DNA from: Anaerolineae bacterium | GTDB taxonomy: Bacteria; Chloroflexota; Anaerolineae; 4572-78; NAK82 | Reading direction: 5' to 3' | Length of the DNA stretch: 12,074 nt | Assembly (NCBI GenBank): GCA_025062175.1 | Contig: JANXAX010000047.1 | Location: 1 to 12,074 of the forward strand | Shown: piece by piece, positions 7,277 through 12,074 of the stretch | How positions within the stretch are numbered: the first letter of the stretch is position 1 | Layout: every line of letters begins with the position of its first letter | Position numbers and translations under genes: made by a program | Notes under the pieces: model-generated | Told to the model about the DNA's origin: nothing | The model's input: only the letters and a program-made list of their open reading frames with translations | Database searches by the model: none

Positions 7277-8761
7277 TCAATGTGCCGCACGTTGCACCGC
7301 CATAGAGAGAACCGCTTTCGCCACGTTTTCACCTTGCACAATACAATCGGGGATGCCCACTCCCCGGAATGCACTGCCGGTGAGATACAGTCCGGGCAGC
7401 GCGGCGACCAATCCTTCGATTTCGGCTACGCGCTCGAGATGACCGACATCGTATTGCGGATTGGCATCCTGCCAGCGATGCAACCGAACGAACACCGGGT
7501 CAGCGCGGATGCCCATGATACACTGTAATTCTTTGCGCACCAAGTCGAGGATGGCCTCGTCGTCGAGTGCTAGCGTAGCTTCGCGATGCGGCCCGCCCAG
7601 GAAGACGCGCAGAAGCGCGTAACCCGCCGGCGCGCGATGGAAAAACTTGGTCGAGGTCCATGTGCACGCCATCAGATGGGTCGGCTCGCGCCGTGGCACC
7701 ACAAAGCCGAAGCCATCCAGCGGATGGTCCAACTCACTACGTCGATATCCCAGTGATAACGTGGCAGTTGAGACGTAGCGAATGCTGTGCAAACGCTGTG
7801 CCAGCGTGGCATGGAGCGGCGCCACCAACGTCGCGGCGGTGTATGCCGGCACGGCCAGCACAATTGCGTCGGCATAAATCGTCTGGCCATCTCGCAACCG
7901 AACCAGGTAGCCATTTGCCCGTCCGTGCGGAGTTGCCATCCCGTTTCCGTCGACCTTCTCCAAGCGCACTACGGGGCTGTTCAGACGCATATCCCCTCGC
8001 AACCGCGCACACAAAGCGCTCACCAGCTCGCCCAGGCCATCACGCAGCGTCATAAAGAGCGGCGGAGCGGGAACGGCGCGCCGTGCCAGCTGGCGCTTCT
8101 GGATGAGCATGCCTTTGATCAGACTGCGGTGGACACGTTCCAGCTCCATGAAGCGCGGAAACGTGGCCGCCAGGCTCTGACGTTCAGCGTCCGCGACGTG
8201 GATGCCCGCCATCAGGGGTTCGGCGATCTTGTCCAGTGCTTCTTGCCCCAGGCGACGGCGGATGAAGCTGGCCAGGCTTTCATCGCCATCCTGGCGGCGC
8301 CGCGGAATGACCAGGTCGAGCGCCATGCGCAATTTGCCAGGCCATGAGATCAGCGACGAGGTCACAAACGGGGTGAAGCGTGTCGGGATCACCAACATCA
8401 CCCCATCGGGCAACGGGCGCAGGCGGCCGTTGAGCAACACGTAAACCTTGCGCTGCGCTTCATTCGTCCCCAGCAACCGCTCTTCCAGCCCCAATTCACG
8501 GCATAGGTTGAGCGCCGCCGGTTTCTGGGTGAGGAAGGAGTCAGGTCCCCCTTCGACGATGAAACCCGAGATATTTTCCGTGACAATTTTGCCCCCCCAG
8601 CGCGTATCGCCTTCCAGCACGCTGTAGGTGACATACGGGGGTGCGTGCTTCTCCAGGTAATACGCCGCTGCCAGGCCGGTGATGCCGCCCCCGATGATGA
8701 CCACGTGAAAGGTGTCGGTATCGAGACGATGTAGCGGTTCTGAAAAGCGTGTGGAGTTCAA
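7277..8761 (-). CDS. hemY: HemY-type protoporphyrinogen/coproporphyrinogen III oxidase
   Basis: This FAD enzyme removes six electrons from a porphyrinogen using oxygen. HemY-type enzymes act either on protoporphyrinogen IX or, in the coproporphyrin-dependent pathway, on coproporphyrinogen III (CgoX). The 494-residue protein has the dinucleotide-binding motif V-V-I-I-G-G-G-I-T-G-L at 20-30. The family's E-G-G-P-D-S-F follows near residue 71, and the C-terminal FAD contact L-T-G-S-A-F-R-G-V-G-I-P-D-C lies about 30 residues from the end. No membrane segment or signal peptide is evident. The start is TTG at 8759-8761, overlapping the hemE TGA stop as TTGA, with GGGAG eight bases upstream. No ATG lies between this TTG and the FAD motif. 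The tight overlap points to translational coupling. Which porphyrinogen it uses cannot be told from these motifs, and no ferrochelatase gene is nearby to help. Confidence 0.92.
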   Translation of the reverse strand: MNSTRFSEPLHRLDTDTFHVVIIGGGITGLAAAYYLEKHAPPYVTYSVLEGDTRWGGKIVTENISGFIVEGGPDSFLTQKPAALNLCRELGLEERLLGTNEAQRKVYVLLNGRLRPLPDGVMLVIPTRFTPFVTSSLISWPGKLRMALDLVIPRRRQDGDESLASFIRRRLGQEALDKIAEPLMAGIHVADAERQSLAATFPRFMELERVHRSLIKGMLIQKRQLARRAVPAPPLFMTLRDGLGELVSALCARLRGDMRLNSPVVRLEKVDGNGMATPHGRANGYLVRLRDGQTIYADAIVLAVPAYTAATLVAPLHATLAQRLHSIRYVSTATLSLGYRRSELDHPLDGFGFVVPRREPTHLMACTWTSTKFFHRAPAGYALLRVFLGGPHREATLALDDEAILDLVRKELQCIMGIRADPVFVRLHRWQDANPQYDVGHLERVAEIEGLVAALPGLYLTGSAFRGVGIPDCIVQGENVAKAVLSMAVQRAAH

Positions 8762-9786
8762 CGTTGGGACTCCCGATGGACGACCTCGACCAGGTGCGCT
8801 ACTGCTTCAATGGGTGTTTGGGGCAGCACGCCGTGACCGAGGTTAAAGATATGCCCAGGGCGGTTGCCCGCTTGCTCGAGGATCTGCACAGCCTGGCGCC
8901 TCAGCTCCTCGAGAGGGGCTAACAACACAGCAGGGTCGAGGTTGCCCTGAATCGCACGCTGATAGCCGATGCGTTGCCAGGCAACATCGAGCGGGGTGCG
9001 CCAGTCCACCGCGATGACATCACCCCCAACTGCGGCAATGTGTTCGAGCATGCCCCCTGTCCCGGTGCTGAAGTGGATGACGGGTACGCCGGTTGCCTGG
9101 GCGGCCTGGAGCACGTAACGCGAATAGGGCGCGACGTAGCGTGCATAGTCCGCGGGGCTCAGCGCGCCCACCCAGCTGTCGAACAGCTGCACTGCTTGGG
9201 CGCCCGCCTCGACCTGCGCTTCGAGATAACGGGCGATGAAGTGGGCAAACCGCTCCATAAGGAGATGCCACGTCTGAGGCTCCTGGTACATCAGCGCTTT
9301 GGCATGCACCGGATTGCGCGCATTGCTGCCCTCGATGGCATAGGTCGCCAGCGTAAAAGGGGCGCCGGCAAATCCGATCAAGGGTAGCCGGCCGTCGAGC
9401 GCTTGGCGCGCCAGGCAGATGGCCTGCAGCACGAAGTTGAGGCTCTCGCGCGGGTCGGATTCCCGCAGGGCTTCGACATCCGCCCGGCTGCGCAGCGGCT
9501 GGCGGATGACGGGTCCCTCTCCTTCGACGAACTCTACTTCGAGTCCCATCGCCTCTAACGGTGGCAGGAGGTCGGAATAGATGATCGCGGCATCCAAGTC
9601 GAACGCCCGCACGGGCTGCAACGTGATCTCAACCGCCAGCTCGGGGGTTTTGACCAGCTGCGCCATGGTGTACCGTTCGCGTAATCGGCGATATGCCTCC
9701 ATGTAGCGGCCTGCCTGGCGCATCAGCCAGATCGGGGTGCAATCCACTGGCTCGCGGCGACATGCCTTGAGAAAACGATCTTTCAT
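8758..9786 (-). CDS. hemE: Uroporphyrinogen decarboxylase
   Basis: HemE removes four carboxyl groups from uroporphyrinogen III to make coproporphyrinogen III in the cytosol, without a cofactor. The 342-residue length is typical. The first family signature, P-I-W-L-M-R-Q-A-G-R-Y at 18-28, holds the substrate-binding Arg23 and Arg27. Y-S-D-L-L at 70-74 contains the key Asp72. The second signature, G-F-A-G-A-P-F-T-L-A-T-Y at 138-149, and N-L-G-H-G-V-L-P (315-322) with His318 complete the active site. The ATG at 9786 follows the hemB stop by 15 bases, with GGGAAG just upstream. The stop overlaps the hemY start. All expected catalytic residues are present. Confidence 0.97.
   Translation of the reverse strand: MKDRFLKACRREPVDCTPIWLMRQAGRYMEAYRRLRERYTMAQLVKTPELAVEITLQPVRAFDLDAAIIYSDLLPPLEAMGLEVEFVEGEGPVIRQPLRSRADVEALRESDPRESLNFVLQAICLARQALDGRLPLIGFAGAPFTLATYAIEGSNARNPVHAKALMYQEPQTWHLLMERFAHFIARYLEAQVEAGAQAVQLFDSWVGALSPADYARYVAPYSRYVLQAAQATGVPVIHFSTGTGGMLEHIAAVGGDVIAVDWRTPLDVAWQRIGYQRAIQGNLDPAVLLAPLEELRRQAVQILEQAGNRPGHIFNLGHGVLPQTPIEAVAHLVEVVHRESQR
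8770..8774 (-). promoter_or_regulatory. Shine-Dalgarno site supporting the TTG start of hemY
   Basis: GGGAG on the minus strand, inside the last codons of hemE, lies 8 bases before the TTG start codon at 8761. Together with the TTGA stop/start overlap it supports this rare start codon. Confidence 0.55.
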
Positions 9787-9801
9787 CTTGGACTTCCCGA
9801 T

Positions 9802-10779
9802 TTACATCCCAGCTAACCAACGGGCGGCGTCCTTGGCGTGATAGGTGAGGATCAAGTCGGCACCGGCGCGCTTGATGCTGGTCAACACTTCGAGCACGAT
9901 GGCGCGCTCGTCCAGCCAGCCGTTGGCCGCGGCGGCCTTCACCATCGCATACTCGCCGCTCACATTGTAAGCCGCCACCGGTAGGTGGGTCGCCTGGCGC
10001 ACGCGGTGTACGATGTCCAGATAGGAGAGTGCCGGCTTGACCATCACCATGTCGGCACCCTCCTGGATGTCCAATTCCAGCTCGCGCAGCGCCTCGCGTG
10101 CGTTGGCTGGGTCCATCTGGTGGGTTTTGCGGTCGCCGAACTTGGGCGCGCCCTCTGCTGCCTCGCGGAAGGGGCCGTAGAAGGCGCTGGCATATTTGAT
10201 GGCATAGCTCAGGATGCTCACATTGGCAAAACCTGCCTCGTCCAGAGCGCTGCGGATGGAGGCCACCATGCCGTCCATCATGCCAGAAGGCGCCACTATG
10301 TCCGCGCCGGCGCGCGCATAGCTGACCGCGGCACGCCCCAGAATTTCCAGCGTCGCGTCGTTGTCGATTTGTCCATCACGCACAATCCCACAATGGCCGT
10401 GGTCCGTATATTCGCACATGCACAGGTCGGCGATGACGATCAGCTGCGGCAAGGCCGCCTTGAGGGCACGGACGGCACGCTGGACGATGCCGTCATCGGA
10501 GAAATTCTCGCTTCCCTGGGCATCCTTGTGCGCCGGCACACCAAACAAGATCACCGCCGGGATGCCCAGCGCGTGACACTCCTGTGCCTCGCGCACCAGT
10601 TGATCCACCGACAGCTGATACACGCCGGGCATCGAGGACACCGGGCGACGCACCGCTTCGCCGTGTACCGCAAACAGCGGATAGATCAAATCTCGCGGGT
10701 CAAGTTGGGTCTCGCGCACCATCTCGCGCAGCGTGGGCGTGGCGCGCAAACGACGCAGACGGGTAATCGGGAAGGGCAT
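9802..10779 (-). CDS. hemB: Delta-aminolevulinic acid dehydratase (porphobilinogen synthase)
   Basis: HemB condenses two 5-aminolevulinate molecules into porphobilinogen. The 325-residue protein is of normal length. D-L-C-M-C-E-Y-T-D-H-G-H-C-G at 118-131 supplies the three cysteines (120, 122, 130) of a catalytic zinc site, so this is a zinc-type rather than a magnesium-only enzyme. The two active-site lysines are Lys195 in S-Y-A-I-K-Y-A-S-A-F-Y-G and Lys248 in M-V-M-V-K-P-A, the latter forming the Schiff base. The ATG at 10779 has AGGAG about 10 bases upstream, in the 44-base gap after the radical SAM gene. HemL, in the same run, makes its substrate. hemC and hemD, needed to go on to uroporphyrinogen III, are not in the window. 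Confidence 0.97.
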   Translation of the reverse strand: MPFPITRLRRLRATPTLREMVRETQLDPRDLIYPLFAVHGEAVRRPVSSMPGVYQLSVDQLVREAQECHALGIPAVILFGVPAHKDAQGSENFSDDGIVQRAVRALKAALPQLIVIADLCMCEYTDHGHCGIVRDGQIDNDATLEILGRAAVSYARAGADIVAPSGMMDGMVASIRSALDEAGFANVSILSYAIKYASAFYGPFREAAEGAPKFGDRKTHQMDPANAREALRELELDIQEGADMVMVKPALSYLDIVHRVRQATHLPVAAYNVSGEYAMVKAAAANGWLDERAIVLEVLTSIKRAGADLILTYHAKDAARWLAGM

Positions 10780-10823
10780 GGTGGTGTCGCTCCTAATCGA
10801 GGGTTATCCCAATCGGTATAATG

Positions 10824-12059
10824 CTATGGCTCGGGTTCGTAATGCTCCGAAGAAAGTCTCCGACTTACCTCTTCCTGGAAGGGAAAGCTGTGCGGCTGAT
10901 AGGTGCAGAAAGGTTCTTCAGCCAGCACATTGCCGGTCATGGCATAGGCACGCGAACGTGAGCCGCCGCATACACCGACAAACTCACACAGCCCGCAGCG
11001 TCCTTCGTATTGGTGGGTATCACGCAATGCACGGAAGAGGGGAGCCTCGCGGTAGATTTCGACTAACGAACGCTCGCGCACATTTCCGGCGCAGAGTGGC
11101 AGGAAGCCGCTGGGGAAGACATCCCCCCGCCGCGACACGAACACGAAGCCGTTGCCAGCGTTGATGTGCATCGGAGTGCGGTGGATGCTGCCCGGCGCGC
11201 GGGGTTGTAATCCCGCCGTTTGCACCACCCGCTGCAGGCCGGCGCGCAGCTCATAGTACACGGGATGCAGTGCGAAGTAGCGCTCCAAAGGCAAGCCTTT
11301 CTCTTCTAAGATAGCGCGTTGCAGCACCACGCGCTTGTAGTGATGGCCTTCGACCGGCTTTGCACTGATGTACTTGGACACGTCGTACAAAAAGTGCATC
11401 ACCGCTTCGTATTCCGCCGGCGAGATCTCATCTTCTGGGCGCCCGCGTCCGGTGGGCACCAGGAAGAAGAGGCTCCACGTCATAGCACCGATCCGCTGCA
11501 CCAGCTGAAAGATGTTCGGCAAGTCGTGCAAGTTGAAGCGCGTGACGGTGGTGTTGATCTGGGTCTTCAGCCCGATTGCTCGGGCGGCGCGCCACCCGTT
11601 CGCCGTCCACTCGAAGGAACCAGGCACGCCACGAAACGCGTCGTGGCGGTCAGCGGTGGAGCCGTCGATGCTGAGCGAAATGGCCTTGGCGCCTGCTTCC
11701 TTGAGGCGACGCAGGTTCTCCGCTGTCAGCAGTGGCGTGCCGGACGGCGACACCGCCACCGGCAGGCCGAGGTCGCTTGCGTAGCGCACCAGCGCGAACA
11801 GGTCAGTGCGCTTGAAGGGATCACCACCTGTGAAGATGAAGATCGGACGAGGACGGCCAAACGCCTCAACCTGATGGATGAGCGTGCGCGCTTCCGCGGT
11901 GCTCAAGGCCAGCGGGTCGTGCTCCGGCTGCGCTTCGGCGCGACAGTGGCGACACGCCAGGTCGCACGCGTGAGTCGTCTCCCAGATGACCATAAACGGG
12001 CGTTCGTTGACATCATAGACCGGTCGTCGGATCAATTTGAGGGTCGATTGTCTTTCCAT
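10824..12059 (-). CDS. Radical SAM/SPASM protein, possibly a late heme-pathway enzyme (AhbD/NirJ-like)
   Basis: The 411-residue product has the radical SAM cluster motif C-x-x-x-C-x-x-C (Cys32, Cys36, Cys39) in T-H-A-C-D-L-A-C-R-H-C. F-T-G-G-D-P at 76-81 corresponds to the SAM-binding GGE-type motif, and S-L-S-I-D-G at 128-133 is a later barrel strand. The C-terminal SPASM-like region has Cys323, Cys355, Cys358, Cys364 and Cys385, enough to hold an auxiliary iron-sulfur cluster. From memory the sequence resembles the radical SAM/SPASM group called TIGR04053. AhbC, AhbD and NirJ, which modify tetrapyrroles, are related SPASM enzymes. It lies 44 bases upstream of hemB on the same strand and is the first gene of the visible run. 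That position suggests tetrapyrrole work, such as the oxidative decarboxylation done by AhbD, but the substrate is not proved. SPASM proteins that modify peptides are an alternative, though no small precursor peptide was seen nearby. The ATG at 12059 has GGAG only 2 bases upstream, so the exact start is a little uncertain. Confidence 0.85.
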   Translation of the reverse strand: MERQSTLKLIRRPVYDVNERPFMVIWETTHACDLACRHCRAEAQPEHDPLALSTAEARTLIHQVEAFGRPRPIFIFTGGDPFKRTDLFALVRYASDLGLPVAVSPSGTPLLTAENLRRLKEAGAKAISLSIDGSTADRHDAFRGVPGSFEWTANGWRAARAIGLKTQINTTVTRFNLHDLPNIFQLVQRIGAMTWSLFFLVPTGRGRPEDEISPAEYEAVMHFLYDVSKYISAKPVEGHHYKRVVLQRAILEEKGLPLERYFALHPVYYELRAGLQRVVQTAGLQPRAPGSIHRTPMHINAGNGFVFVSRRGDVFPSGFLPLCAGNVRERSLVEIYREAPLFRALRDTHQYEGRCGLCEFVGVCGGSRSRAYAMTGNVLAEEPFCTYQPHSFPFQEEVSRRLSSEHYEPEP

Positions 12060-12074
12060 ATCTCCAACGCGCTC

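Noticed and set aside
9985..10821. A 278-codon plus-strand open frame antisense to hemB
   Set aside because: It mirrors hemB codons and shows no recognisable motif.
10817..10822. A perfect TATAAT on the plus strand between hemB and the radical SAM gene
   Set aside because: There is no matching -35 element at normal spacing and no plus-strand gene downstream. An antisense promoter is possible but unsupported.

Overview
The window reads as a compact bacterial chromosome segment of ordinary metabolic genes with fairly high GC. No tRNA, rRNA, CRISPR array, insertion sequence or phage gene was recognised. Several features together suggest Chloroflexota or a similar deep-branching lineage: a MoaD-MoaE fusion, a HemY-type porphyrinogen oxidase, a GSAM-type (C5 pathway) aminotransferase, a radical SAM/SPASM protein ahead of hemB, and mtlD without visible PTS genes. 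This is a family-level impression from memory, not a phylogenetic result.

Left part, plus strand (1-2233): the last codons of a short-chain dehydrogenase/reductase, then carA (carbamoyl-phosphate synthase small subunit), then a PfkB-family sugar-phosphate kinase of the 1-phosphofructokinase/tagatose-6-phosphate kinase type. The gaps are 28 and 10 bases, so the three are probably co-transcribed. carB, the usual partner of carA, is not next to it.

Middle (2234-2581): about 350 bases between convergent genes with no convincing gene. It holds at least four perfect or near-perfect inverted repeats, which may be terminators or a structured RNA.

Right part, minus strand (2582-12059): nine genes in a same-strand run, read from right to left. 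They are a radical SAM/SPASM protein, hemB, hemE, hemY, a GNAT acetyltransferase, hemL, moaC, a moaD-moaE fusion and mtlD. The heme genes supply 5-aminolevulinate (HemL), porphobilinogen (HemB), coproporphyrinogen III (HemE) and the oxidised porphyrin (HemY). The hemA, hemC, hemD, ferrochelatase and final decarboxylase or dehydrogenase genes are not in the window. The radical SAM protein is therefore a candidate for a missing late step. MoaC and MoaD-MoaE are molybdenum cofactor steps, and MtlD links mannitol 1-phosphate and fructose 6-phosphate. Gaps within the run are mostly under 81 bases. hemE and hemY overlap as TTGA, and moaC abuts the moaD-moaE fusion.

The points most worth a second look are the radical SAM protein at the head of the heme cluster, the MoaD-MoaE fusion with an internal Gly-Gly, the hairpin-rich convergent gap, and the GNAT gene inside the heme run.
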